Source of the DNA: Paraburkholderia sp. PREW-6R
GTDB lineage: Bacteria; Pseudomonadota; Gammaproteobacteria; Burkholderiales; Burkholderiaceae
Direction of reading: 5' to 3'
Length of the DNA stretch: 64,000 nt
NCBI RefSeq assembly: GCF_039621805.1
Contig: NZ_CP155073.1
Location: forward strand, 558,001-622,000
Shown here: piece by piece, positions 8,799 to 16,594 of the stretch
Numbering within the stretch: the stretch's first letter is position 1
Layout of the letters: every line of letters begins with the position of its first letter
Position numbers and translations under genes: made by a program
The notes under the pieces: model-generated
What the model was told of the DNA's origin: nothing
What the model saw: the letters and a program-made list of their open reading frames with translations, nothing else
The model's database searches: none

Positions 8799-9239
8799 GT
8801 GATCAGGACTGCGACCAAGGGCTTCACACTGCTCGAACTGGTGATTACGCTGGCGATTATCGCTACGCTTGCCGTTTTTGCCGTGCCCGCGTATCGAAGC
8901 CATGTAGCAAGAACGCATCGTATCGACGCCGCCGCCGCGCTTTACCGCGCAGCGCAATTCGTCGAGCAGGCGGCCAGCAGCGCCGTGTCGGCGCTGCCGC
9001 CCGGCATGGACCAGGCACCGCAATTCGGTGCGCCTATTTACCTTTTGCGTGTGCTTCCGGCGAATGATACGAACGGCGGCTATTCGATCGAGGCGGCGCC
9101 GTCGGAAGCGGGTCCCGCGCGCGACGACGTCTGTGGAATCTTTACGCTCGACGCCACCGGGCAGCGAGGCAATCGCAACAGCAATACGGGTGCGAATGCG
9201 ATCGCACCGTCGAGCGGCGAGTGCTGGAACACGAACTAG
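8799..9239 (+). CDS. pilE: PilE-type pilin
   Basis: A 146-residue pilin with the canonical type IVa site TKG-FTLLELVITLAIIATL and Glu at mature position 5, then AVPAYRSHVARTHRIDAAAAL. I start it at the GTG at 8799 because AGGAGG lies six bases upstream and this gives a short positively charged leader (MIRTATKG). An ATG at 8757 inside pilX would give an unlikely long leader. The C-terminus has CGIFTLDATGQRGN and ends near C-WNTN, so a Cys pair frames the receptor-binding loop. It closes the operon 11 bases after pilX. Confidence 0.87.
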   Translation: MIRTATKGFTLLELVITLAIIATLAVFAVPAYRSHVARTHRIDAAAALYRAAQFVEQAASSAVSALPPGMDQAPQFGAPIYLLRVLPANDTNGGYSIEAAPSEAGPARDDVCGIFTLDATGQRGNRNSNTGANAIAPSSGECWNTN

Positions 9240-9285
9240 GCGTCGACGCGCGACGCGCACAACCCGCACGACGTGCGCAGCGCTC

Positions 9286-9771
9286 TCAGCCCGCGCTATC
9301 GAACGGCCCGGAGGCGGACTGCGGTGCAGTCGCGGAATCGTTCTTCATCTGTTGCCAGATTCGAAACGCTTCCCAACCGGCAAGCGCGAGACCGCCCCAT
9401 TTGAGTGCCGGTTTTGCACCTGCGGCGACGGTCGCGCGCAGTGGTTTGGCGAGCACCATCGAAACAAAGGAACTGATCAACGGGTATTGCTTGAGCAGTA
9501 CACCTAGGTTTCCCGCGTTGAGCAAACTTCCCATCGACCCACCGCCGCGGCCTGACCGCACCCGCGTAAAGCCGGGAACGATAAGTTTGAGCCAGCTAAA
9601 GTGGGTGACGGCTTGCCGCAAGTCGAGCGTCGCCTGGGCGAGTTCCATTCGCTCAACATCCGCGCGCACTAGCAGCAACTCCTTGCGCAACGCCCGCAGA
9701 TGCGGCGCGCTGAGATCTTTGGCCGGATGGCGCTTGTTGCGAAAAGCAGTATCGGAATGGTTTTGGCTCAT
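9286..9771 (-). CDS. Conserved hypothetical, DUF3318/YqjK-like, in yqjDE-type locus
   Basis: A 161-residue protein of unknown function. It has a charged N-terminal half with the helix LRALRKELLLVRADVERMEL, then a Gly-rich stretch and two weakly hydrophobic segments, one around KPALKWGGLALAGWEAFRIW. It lies downstream of the YqjE-like and DUF883-like genes on the same strand, the place taken by YqjK in E. coli. I recall burkholderial homologues annotated as DUF3318, at moderate certainty. It converges on pilE with a 46-base gap and no clear terminator. Confidence 0.65.
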   Translation of the reverse strand: MSQNHSDTAFRNKRHPAKDLSAPHLRALRKELLLVRADVERMELAQATLDLRQAVTHFSWLKLIVPGFTRVRSGRGGGSMGSLLNAGNLGVLLKQYPLISSFVSMVLAKPLRATVAAGAKPALKWGGLALAGWEAFRIWQQMKNDSATAPQSASGPFDSAG

Positions 9772-9910
9772 GGCGTGTCGGCGGCAGTGATAATCGGGCG
9801 GTGATGCAACGCTGCTAGCTGCGAGCTTGTGGAATCAGCACGCGGCAATAACCTTTGAACCGCGTACAACGCAACCGGATCGCGCGATTGCGCCCGCGAG
9901 GTTCAGTGCG

Positions 9911-10297
9911 TCATGGCTTACGAAATATGTCGCGGTCTTTCTCGAACTCGGCGATCGTCGCTTCGAAGACCATCGGACCATTGCGCAAGCCGCTGCGCGC
10001 TTTGAGCGCGCACGCTATGCCTGCTATTGCATAAATCGCGGTAATCCCGGCGAGCGCCTGCCACCGGTACGTGTCCCAGAAGGCAATGGCGATCAGCGCG
10101 GTCAGCGCGATCAGCGCCATGGTGGCAAGCATCATGGCGGCGAGACCAAGGAACAGTACGCCCAGCAGACGATCCTTTTCCTCGGCGAGTTCAATGCCGA
10201 CCAGCTCGAGCCGTGTCTGCAGAATGGCAAACACGGAACCGAAAATACGGCGTAACGGACTATGTTCTCCGCGCTGCGATTGTGTGTCGATCGTCAT
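9911..10297 (-). CDS. YqjE-like (phage holin family) inner-membrane protein
   Basis: A 128-residue protein. A basic/amphipathic N-terminus with LRRIFGSVFAILQTRLELVG is followed by GIELAEEKDRLLG and two membrane helices (about 45-70 and 80-98). The C-terminal tail is soluble. This is the YqjE/DUF1469 family, often labelled holin-like, found with YqjD-type proteins; its function is unclear. It lies between the DUF883-like and DUF3318-like genes with gaps of about 140 bases either side. The long gaps suggest separate transcript processing rather than tight coupling. Confidence 0.82.
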   Translation of the reverse strand: MTIDTQSQRGEHSPLRRIFGSVFAILQTRLELVGIELAEEKDRLLGVLFLGLAAMMLATMALIALTALIAIAFWDTYRWQALAGITAIYAIAGIACALKARSGLRNGPMVFEATIAEFEKDRDIFRKP

Positions 10298-10397
10298 AAC
10301 TGTGGGCTGTGCGCGTGAAAGCCTGCCGGCGCGACAATGACATGCGCGCCAAGAGAAGCGGGCCGGCCTGACACGCGCCGGTCAGCTCGAATCACTA

Positions 10398-10427
10398 GCG
10401 TGCCGGACGCAAAAGCGCCCGGCACGC
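10398..10427. repeat. Hairpin between the DUF883 and YqjE-like genes
   Basis: A perfect 9-base inverted repeat, GCGTGCCGG and CCGGCACGC, flanks a 12-base loop. It sits just after the DUF883 stop (minus strand), where a processing or attenuation stem would be expected. No T-run follows on either strand, so it is not a standard intrinsic terminator. Confidence 0.5.
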
Positions 10428-10435
10428 ATTCAGTG

Positions 10436-10738
10436 TTACTTGCGGTTGATCAACAACCCAAGCAGCACGCCGGCGCCCGCGGCGACGCCGATGGATGCCC
10501 ACGGATGCTCATGCACGTAGTCGTCGGTCGCGCGTGCGGCCTTCTTGCCTTTTTCGACGACCACGACCTGCACGTCGGCCGCCTTTTCCCTTGCTTGTTT
10601 CAGCCGCGTCAGCGCCGTTTCGCGCAGTTCGGAAGCACGCTCGCCAGTGGCGCTCGCGGCCTGTTTCAACAGATCTTCAGCGTCTGCGAGGACGGTTTTA
10701 ATATCCGACATTAGTCTCTCCTTGTTGACTTCCGACAT
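10436..10738 (-). CDS. DUF883/ElaB-YqjD family inner-membrane protein
   Basis: A 100-residue protein with a long amphipathic helix (about 8-70) rich in Ala, Glu, Lys and Arg. The conserved DYVHEHPWASIGVAAGAGVL then leads into one C-terminal membrane helix ending LLINRK. This matches the ElaB/YqjD/YgaM (DUF883) family; E. coli members bind ribosomes and anchor them to the inner membrane in stationary phase. GGGGAG lies about eight bases before the ATG. It is the first gene of a three-gene leftward set with YqjE-like and DUF3318-like proteins. Confidence 0.88.
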   Translation of the reverse strand: MSEVNKERLMSDIKTVLADAEDLLKQAASATGERASELRETALTRLKQAREKAADVQVVVVEKGKKAARATDDYVHEHPWASIGVAAGAGVLLGLLINRK

Positions 10739-10785
10739 TGACAGCTCCCCTTCGTATCACGCCACGCGAGAATCGTAACCAAAGA

Positions 10786-10839
10786 AACGGTTCGTGGCGA
10801 GGCTATGGCCGGTGGGTTCAAACGAACGCACGAACCGTT
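10786..10839. repeat. 11-base perfect inverted repeat, 32-base spacing
   Basis: AACGGTTCGTG (10786-10796) and CACGAACCGTT (10829-10839) are perfect reverse complements. They lie 48 bases upstream of the DUF883 start, so they may be in its 5' leader or a pair of protein-binding half-sites. There is no T-run to suggest a terminator. Confidence 0.6.
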
Positions 10840-10927
10840 CCTGGTTGAAGCTCTTCTAAAAAATGCGTTGCCCGCTGCACATGTCAGGCAAAGTTTGCTT
10901 ACGATGGAGTTGATCTGTCCCGCAAAG

Positions 10928-10948
10928 TTTCCACTAAATCGGTGGAAA
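10928..10948. promoter_or_regulatory. 7-base inverted repeat upstream of peroxiredoxin gene
   Basis: TTTCCAC, a 7-base spacer, then GTGGAAA. It lies about 135 bases before the peroxiredoxin ATG in AT-rich sequence, a plausible operator. The binding protein is unknown. Confidence 0.4.
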
Positions 10949-11080
10949 TTACAAAAACGCATAAAGTAGTGACGCGATGTTTGTTCGCGGTGGTTCCGTG
11001 CTCCCGTATGCTTTATCGTTGCTTGGGCGCGGCGGGCGAACGTCCGCTTCGAATGTCCGAATATCTTAAGGAGATGCATC

Positions 11081-11719
11081 ATGAGTCTACGTCTTGGCGA
11101 TATCGCGCCGGACTTCGAGCAGGAGTCGAGTGTCGGCCGTATCAAGTTCCATGAATGGCTGGGCGATAGTTGGGGTGTGCTGTTCTCGCATCCCGCCGAC
11201 TTCACGCCGGTCTGCACGACCGAGCTCGGCCTGACCGCGAAGCTCGCCGACGAATTCGAAAAGCGTAATGTGAAGACGATTGCGTTATCGGTGGACAGCG
11301 CCGAGTCGCACAAGGAATGGATCAAGGACATCAACGAAACGCAGGCGGCCAATGTCGGCTTCCCGATTCTCGCTGACGGCGACCGCAAGGTGGCTGAGCT
11401 CTACGACATGATCCACCCGAACGCGAACGAAACGCTGACCGTCCGCTCGCTCTTCGTGATCGATCCGAAGAAGAAGGTGCGCCTGATCATCACCTATCCC
11501 GCCAGTACCGGCCGTAATTTCGACGAAGTGTTGCGCGTGATCGATTCGCTGCAACTGACTGACAGCCACTCCGTAGCCACGCCGGGCAACTGGAAGCAGG
11601 GCGATGACGTGGTGATCGTGCCATCGCTGAAGGACGAGGAAGTGATCAGGCAGAAATTCCCGAAGGGCTATAAGGCGCTGCGTCCGTATCTGCGTATGAC
11701 GCCGCAGCCGAACAAGTAA
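11081..11719 (+). CDS. 1-Cys peroxiredoxin (Prx6 type)
   Basis: A 212-residue thiol peroxidase. The peroxidatic motif HPADFTPVCTTELG places Cys45 in the Prx PXXXTXXC signature. No other cysteine is present in the whole protein, so it is a genuine 1-Cys enzyme needing an outside reductant. The long C-terminal extension, with TPGNWKQGDDVVIVPSL and RPYLRMTPQP, is the Prx6 subfamily dimerisation domain. It reduces H2O2 and organic peroxides in the cytosol. AAGGAG precedes the ATG and a strong intrinsic terminator follows, so it is a single-gene transcript. Confidence 0.95.
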   Translation: MSLRLGDIAPDFEQESSVGRIKFHEWLGDSWGVLFSHPADFTPVCTTELGLTAKLADEFEKRNVKTIALSVDSAESHKEWIKDINETQAANVGFPILADGDRKVAELYDMIHPNANETLTVRSLFVIDPKKKVRLIITYPASTGRNFDEVLRVIDSLQLTDSHSVATPGNWKQGDDVVIVPSLKDEEVIRQKFPKGYKALRPYLRMTPQPNK

Positions 11720-11757
11720 GCAGCGAAGTTGCCGCGCGTGCAGGCGCGGCGCATGGC

Positions 11758-11795
11758 AAAAGGCCGGTCCATATTGAACCGGCCTTTGTTTTTTT
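11758..11795 (+). terminator. Intrinsic terminator of the peroxiredoxin gene
   Basis: The stem AAAGGCCGGT / ACCGGCCTTT is perfect over 10 bases with a 10-base loop, followed by GTTTTTTT. It lies 39 bases after the peroxiredoxin stop. Confidence 0.93.
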
Positions 11796-11837
11796 AAGCA
11801 CGCCAGGCAAACCAACGCGCGTGATGCGATCAGCGGG

Positions 11838-13028
11838 TCAGAAAAATGCCTGAATGCCTGTTTGCGCGCGTCCGAGAATCAGCGCGTGGATATCGTGCGT
11901 GCCTTCGTACGTGTTCACCACCTCCAGATTGACCAGATGGCGCGCGATCCCGAATTCGTCTGAAATACCGTTGCCGCCGAGCATGTCGCGCGCGAGCCGG
12001 GCAATGTCCAGCGCTTTGCCGCAGGAGTTGCGCTTCATGATCGACGTGATTTCGACCGCCGCCGTGCCTTCGTCCTTCATGCGGCCAAGGCGCAGCACTC
12101 CCTGGAGCCCAAGCGTGATCTCGGTCTGCATGTCGGCGAGCTTTTTCTGGATCAGCTGGTTCGCGGCGAGCGGCCGGCCGAACTGCTTACGGTCGAGCAC
12201 GTACTGACGCGCCGTGTGCCAGCACGACTCCGCCGCGCCGAGCGCGCCCCACGCAATGCCGTAACGCGCGGAGTTCAGGCAGGTGAATGGACCACGCAAG
12301 CCGCTGACTTCCGGGAAACGGTTCTCTTCCGGTACGAACACTTCGTCGAGCACGATCTCGCCGGTGATCGACGCGCGCAGGCCCACCTTGCTGTGAATGG
12401 TCGGCGCCGACAGCCCCTTCCAGCCCTTTTCGAGAATGAAGCCGCGGATCGCGTCTTTGCCGTCTTCCTCCAGCTTCGCCCACACGACGAACACGTCAGC
12501 GATAGGCGAGTTCGTGATCCACATTTTCGAGCCGGACAGCGAGTAGCCGCCGTCCACTTTTTTCGCGCGCGTGACCATGCTGCCCGGATCCGAACCGTGA
12601 TTCGGCTCGGTAAGACCGAAGCAGCCGATCCACTCGCCGCTTGCGAGTTTCGGCAGGTACTTCTGCTTCTGCGTCTCCGATCCGAACGCATGGATCGGCA
12701 CCATGACCAGCGACGATTGCACCGACATCATCGACCGGTAGCCGGAATCCACCCGCTCCACCTCACGCGCGATCAATCCGTACGCCACGTAGTTCAGACC
12801 CGGTCCGCCGTATTGCTCCGGAATCGTGGGGCCGAGCAGACCGAGTTCGCCCATCTCGCGGAAGATTTCGATGTCGGTCTTTTCGTGACGGAACGCTTCG
12901 AGTACGCGCGGTTGCAGCTTGTCCTGCGCGTAGGCCGCGGCGGCGTCGCGCACCATGCGTTCGTCTTCGGTGAGCTGCTGATCCAGCAGCAGCGGGTCTT
13001 CCCAGTGAAACTGCGCGGCCTCGGCCAT
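11838..13028 (-). CDS. gcdH: Glutaryl-CoA dehydrogenase
   Basis: A 396-residue acyl-CoA dehydrogenase that oxidatively decarboxylates glutaryl-CoA to crotonyl-CoA in lysine, hydroxylysine and tryptophan breakdown, with FAD as cofactor. The C-terminal [20 protein letters not shown] is nearly identical to the human enzyme and contains the catalytic Glu (about 375). [15 protein letters not shown] and [18 protein letters not shown] are FAD/substrate motifs. The N-terminus [19 protein letters not shown] is typical of bacterial GcdH. It is transcribed divergently from an IclR-type regulator across 105 bases containing a strong operator-like repeat. Confidence 0.96.
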   Translation of the reverse strand: MAEAAQFHWEDPLLLDQQLTEDERMVRDAAAAYAQDKLQPRVLEAFRHEKTDIEIFREMGELGLLGPTIPEQYGGPGLNYVAYGLIAREVERVDSGYRSMMSVQSSLVMVPIHAFGSETQKQKYLPKLASGEWIGCFGLTEPNHGSDPGSMVTRAKKVDGGYSLSGSKMWITNSPIADVFVVWAKLEEDGKDAIRGFILEKGWKGLSAPTIHSKVGLRASITGEIVLDEVFVPEENRFPEVSGLRGPFTCLNSARYGIAWGALGAAESCWHTARQYVLDRKQFGRPLAANQLIQKKLADMQTEITLGLQGVLRLGRMKDEGTAAVEITSIMKRNSCGKALDIARLARDMLGGNGISDEFGIARHLVNLEVVNTYEGTHDIHALILGRAQTGIQAFF

Positions 13029-13081
13029 GACGTATCTCCTGAATCCTTTGCTTGACTGAAACTATCCGGTACTTGACGCGT

Positions 13082-13108
13082 GTTCCGCTATGCGAAACAA
13101 TGTTTTGC
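13082..13108. promoter_or_regulatory. IclR-type operator with three alternating half-sites
   Basis: The sequence reads GTTCCGC, TAT, GCGAAAC, AAT, GTTTTGC. Half-sites 1 and 2 form a palindrome around TAT with one mismatch. Half-sites 2 and 3 form a second palindrome around AAT with one mismatch. The first palindrome has the spacing and TTCCGC/GCGRAA core I associate with IclR-family boxes. It lies between the divergent gcdH and IclR-regulator starts. Confidence 0.75.
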
Positions 13109-13133
13109 AAACCACGACCGAGTGTATCACCAC

Positions 13134-13919
13134 ATGTCGCCTCTATCCACTCTGCCCGAACCGCTCGACGACCGTAAATTCGTCGTCGCGCTCGCACGCG
13201 GGCTCGACCTGCTGCGCGCATTCAAACCGGGCGACACGATGCTGGGCAACCGCGATTTCGTCGAGCGCACCGGCTTGCCGAAGGCGACGGTCAACCGGCT
13301 TGCGTACACGCTCACCGTGCTTGGCTATCTGAGGCTCGACGAAACACTCGGCAAATATGCGCTCGATGCCGGCGTGCTGTCGCTCGGTTTTGCGCTGCTC
13401 TCGGGCACGGATACGCTCGAACTCGCGCGCCCGCACATGCGCACGTTCGCGCGCGAAGTGGGCGCGGCCGTGTCGTTGGGTTGTCGCGATGGGCTCGACA
13501 TGATTTATCTTGAGACGATTCGCAGCGAAACCGCGCTAACGCTCGGGCTCGCGTCCGGGTCGAAACTGTCAATGCTGACGAGTTCAATGGGCCGTGCTTA
13601 TCTTGCGGTGCAGCCGCCGGACGCGCGCGCGGCGCTCCTCGCCGAGCTGAAGAAAGCAGCGGGCAAGGAAGGCTCAGCGTTGGTCGCCGAAGCCGAAGCG
13701 GAAATCGCCGCTTTCGAGCGGCAGCGCTGCTGCTATTCGTTCCGCGCGTGGCATGACGACGTCAACGCGGTCGCGGTGCCGTTGCGCGAGCCGCGCGAGG
13801 GGCGCTGGCTGGTGCTGAGTTGCAGCGGGCCGGCGTCGTCGATGGATGAAGCGGTGTTCCGGGAGAGTGTGGCGCCAAGGCTGAAGGCGCTGGCACGGCG
13901 CCTTGGCGATACCGGCTGA
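13134..13919 (+). CDS. IclR-family regulator, probably of gcdH
   Basis: A 261-residue IclR-family regulator. The N-terminal winged helix (about 15-75) has the block FVERTGLPKATVNRLAYTL, with LGYLRLDETLGKYAL as the wing. The C-terminal effector domain (about 85-255) includes VSLGCRDGLDMIYLE and GSKLSMLTSSMGRAYL. I start it at MSPLSTLPEPLDD (13134) because the earlier part of the frame (from 13080) runs through the operator repeat. Divergent placement next to gcdH implies control of glutarate catabolism, which is inference. Confidence 0.88.
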   Translation: MSPLSTLPEPLDDRKFVVALARGLDLLRAFKPGDTMLGNRDFVERTGLPKATVNRLAYTLTVLGYLRLDETLGKYALDAGVLSLGFALLSGTDTLELARPHMRTFAREVGAAVSLGCRDGLDMIYLETIRSETALTLGLASGSKLSMLTSSMGRAYLAVQPPDARAALLAELKKAAGKEGSALVAEAEAEIAAFERQRCCYSFRAWHDDVNAVAVPLREPREGRWLVLSCSGPASSMDEAVFRESVAPRLKALARRLGDTG

Positions 13920-14031
13920 TAGAAAAACGGGCGGAGCGAATGGCGGCAAGTAAGTGCAGGCGGTAGCGGATCGTCGGCGAAACCGGACCCACGTCAGTCC
14001 AGCGAACTGCAAACCCGCGCTTCGACCCGTT

Positions 14032-14865
14032 TCACTCTGCCCGGTCGTGGTAGTAAGCATTGAAGAGCGGCCCCTGCACGAACCGCACGTCGTACTGCTG
14101 AAGCGCCACGAATTGCGGCTCATCCATCACGCGATTGAAGATCAGCGGGGTGCGCAGGCGGCTCGCATAGCCCACCAACGGTTTCACCATCGCATCACGT
14201 AACGCCGTGGTCGCATCCATTTTGATGAAGTCGAGCCGGGCGGTCTCCGACACGGACAGAATCTGGCCTGCGTTGGACAGATTGCCCGCCACCTTGAAGC
14301 CGTAGTGCTGGTAGCTCTTGGTCAGATAGCCAAGAAAAGTCTTATGCGCGACCGCCGCCGGCGGCAGTTCGATGACCACCCGCGACGGGTTCAGCCCGAA
14401 CGACACCAGCACCGTCGAAAAATGCCGTCCGTGGTCATACTTCACGCTCTTGAGCAACCGCTCGTGCACACGCAGAAAGAGCAACCCATGCCGCTGTGCG
14501 CCAAAAAAGTTGATCGCATGCAGCGCGCGTGACATGCGGTCGAGCGCGACCAGCTCCTGATCGTCCGCGATACGTTCGAACGGATCGAGCGCCTCGAAAG
14601 GCGCACCGTCCACGCGATGCGTGACCGCCTGAAAGCCGAGTTCGTCGCCGAAACGGTCTACACCTTCAGCCCCCGAAGAGAGGGACTGCGCGAGCGCGTG
14701 CACGCTGATATCGAAGATCGGCTCGTAGGCGCTCGCCAGTTCCAGCCCGGCGAAATGCGCCAGCGCAACCTCGCCATGCTCGCCCGTTCCCTTTTCCAGA
14801 TATTTGCCAAGGAACGGGTGCGCGGCGGCGCGAGCAATCAGGTCGGGGACGGTCGGCGGAATCAT
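14032..14865 (-). CDS. Degenerate EAL-domain protein (probably no c-di-GMP hydrolysis)
   Basis: A 277-residue protein with the overall fold pattern of an EAL phosphodiesterase: SAYEPIFDIS matches the FQPIVDL start, then GLLFLRVHERLL, VVIELPP, and the end VRFVQGPLFN matches GQGYLFS. The catalytic pieces are changed. The EAL triplet position reads FQA (GFQAVTHRVDG), the DDFG metal motif reads GNLS, and the AEGVE position reads FNRVM. It likely binds ligand or protein rather than hydrolysing c-di-GMP. Start uncertain: 14865 (MIPPTVPDL) or 14946; neither has a convincing ribosome site. Confidence 0.72.
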   Translation of the reverse strand: MIPPTVPDLIARAAAHPFLGKYLEKGTGEHGEVALAHFAGLELASAYEPIFDISVHALAQSLSSGAEGVDRFGDELGFQAVTHRVDGAPFEALDPFERIADDQELVALDRMSRALHAINFFGAQRHGLLFLRVHERLLKSVKYDHGRHFSTVLVSFGLNPSRVVIELPPAAVAHKTFLGYLTKSYQHYGFKVAGNLSNAGQILSVSETARLDFIKMDATTALRDAMVKPLVGYASRLRTPLIFNRVMDEPQFVALQQYDVRFVQGPLFNAYYHDRAE

Positions 14866-15036
14866 GTTGGTATGAAGGGCGATCAATGCGCGCTCGGCGC
14901 CGGCAACGCGACACGTTTGCCGCACCCACTGATGGTAGCAGCCCATACCACGGTCACATGAACAAAATGGTCATAACGTTATCGGCCGAACGCTTGTGGG
15001 CAGGGGTTACCGGCGTTTTTCCGTACCCGCCAGGGT

Positions 15037-15080
15037 ATACGTTAATTTCACCATACGTAATTCGTTTTACTATACGTAAA
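15037..15080. promoter_or_regulatory. Three ATACGTWA repeats upstream of the homogentisate operon
   Basis: ATACGTTA (15037), ATACGTAA (15053) and ATACGTAA (15072) occur within 45 bases. The last forms a perfect inverted repeat TTTAC-TATAC-GTAAA (15066-15080). They lie 80-130 bases upstream of the transporter gene that heads the hmgA-fahA set, where an operator array is expected. Confidence 0.6.
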
Positions 15081-15163
15081 TCTTAAAAAGCGGAACGGGC
15101 GGCCGCCTGGCCGGAAGCGAAGCCGCCGTGCAGACAATCCATTCAGCAAGAGAGAGACGACCC

Positions 15164-16528
15164 ATGAGCACCCACCAGGCCGGAATGCCGGCCAATGTGA
15201 TTGAAGTCGAGCGCGTGCTCGCCGACACGCACCGCCCGGCATTCCAGTTGTTGCTGCTCGCGCTGTGCGCGCTCTGCCTCGTCATCGACGGCTTCGACGC
15301 ACAGGCCATGGGCTACGTCGCGCCGAGCGTGATCGGCGAATGGCATGTACCGAAGGCCGCACTCGGGCCGGTGTTCAGTGCGAGCCTCTTTGGCATGCTG
15401 CTCGGCGCGCTTGGCCTGTCGGTGCTGGCCGACCGTGTCGGACGCCGTCCGGTGCTGATCGGCGCCACGTTCTTCTTCGCGCTCTCCATGCTGGCCACGC
15501 CGTTCGTCTCGACGATCCCCGCATTGATCGCGTTGCGCTTCATCACGGGTCTGGGTCTCGGCTGCATCATGCCGAACGCCATGGCGCTGGTCGGCGAGTT
15601 TTCGACGCCCGCGCACCGCGTCAAGCGCATGATGCTGGTGTCGTGCGGTTTTACGCTCGGCGCGGCGCTCGGCGGCTTCGTCAGCGCGGCGCTGATTCCG
15701 GCTTATGGCTGGCGCGCGGTCTTCTGGGTCGGCGGAACGGTGCCGTTGCTGCTGGCGTTCGCCATGCTCGCAGTGCTGCCGGAGTCGTTGCAATTCCTCG
15801 TGCTCAAAGGGCACAGCGAGCGCGCGCTGCGCTGGCTCAAGACATTCGACCCGGCGCTGCGTATCGACGCGAAAACTCGGGTGGTCGTGCAGGAAAAGGG
15901 CAACGGCGGGGCGCCGGTCGCCGAGCTGTTCCGCTCGGGTCGTGGTCCCGTTACGCTGATCCTGTGGGCGATCAGCTTCATGAATCTGATTGACCTGTAC
16001 TTCCTGTCGAACTGGCTGCCTACCGTGATGCGCGACGCGGGCTACTCGCCGGGCACGGCGGTGATCGTCGGCACCGTTCTGCAGACGGGTGGCGTGGTCG
16101 GCACGTTGCTGCTCGGCTGGTTCATCGAACGCTTTGGCTTCGTGCGCGTACTCTTCGTGTGTTTCGCGGGCGCCGCGCTGGCGGTCGGCACGATCGGTAC
16201 GGTCGCGCACGCGCTGCCGTGGCTGTTGATCGTGGTGTTCGCAGGCGGCTTCTGCGTAGTCGGCGGACAACCGGCCGTCAACGCGCTGGCCGGCCACTTC
16301 TATCCGACCACGCTGCGCTCGACAGGCATCGGCTGGAGCTTGGGCATCGGGCGGATCGGCTCGGTGATCGGACCGCTGGTCGGCGGACAACTGATCGCGC
16401 TGAACTGGTCGAACGTGTCGCTTTTTCATGCGGCCGCCGTGCCGGTGATGTGTTCGGCGCTGCTGGTTATCGCGCTGGCCGGCGCGATGCGCCAACGCCG
16501 CCGCCCGTCGGCCCCGCGCACGGCATAG
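15164..16528 (+). CDS. MFS aromatic-acid:proton symporter (AAHS type)
   Basis: A 454-residue 12-helix MFS transporter. DGFDAQAMGYVAPSV in helix 1 is the AAHS (PcaK/BenK-like) signature with a membrane Asp, and LADRVGRRPVLIG is the loop 2-3 MFS motif. The second motif-like segment is FIERFGFVRVLF. It precedes hmgA by 66 bases on the same strand, so it probably imports an aromatic acid feeding homogentisate (for example a hydroxyphenylacetate or homogentisate itself); the substrate is inferred from context. I start at MSTHQAGMPANV because AGAGAGACG precedes it; an upstream Met at 15128 is less likely. Confidence 0.85.
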   Translation: MSTHQAGMPANVIEVERVLADTHRPAFQLLLLALCALCLVIDGFDAQAMGYVAPSVIGEWHVPKAALGPVFSASLFGMLLGALGLSVLADRVGRRPVLIGATFFFALSMLATPFVSTIPALIALRFITGLGLGCIMPNAMALVGEFSTPAHRVKRMMLVSCGFTLGAALGGFVSAALIPAYGWRAVFWVGGTVPLLLAFAMLAVLPESLQFLVLKGHSERALRWLKTFDPALRIDAKTRVVVQEKGNGGAPVAELFRSGRGPVTLILWAISFMNLIDLYFLSNWLPTVMRDAGYSPGTAVIVGTVLQTGGVVGTLLLGWFIERFGFVRVLFVCFAGAALAVGTIGTVAHALPWLLIVVFAGGFCVVGGQPAVNALAGHFYPTTLRSTGIGWSLGIGRIGSVIGPLVGGQLIALNWSNVSLFHAAAVPVMCSALLVIALAGAMRQRRRPSAPRTA

Positions 16529-16594
16529 GGAACGCGGCGCCCGCTGGACTTGGCGGGCTGACTGAACAGAACGAGTATCAACGGAGAACCTTGC

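Larger units (their letters stand above)
10739..11080. other. 342-base regulatory gap between DUF883 gene and peroxiredoxin gene
   Basis: Noncoding, AT-richer than its surroundings, holding the divergent promoters of the leftward yqjD-type genes and the rightward peroxiredoxin gene. It contains two clear inverted repeats, listed separately. AAGGAG sits seven bases before the peroxiredoxin ATG. Confidence 0.6.
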
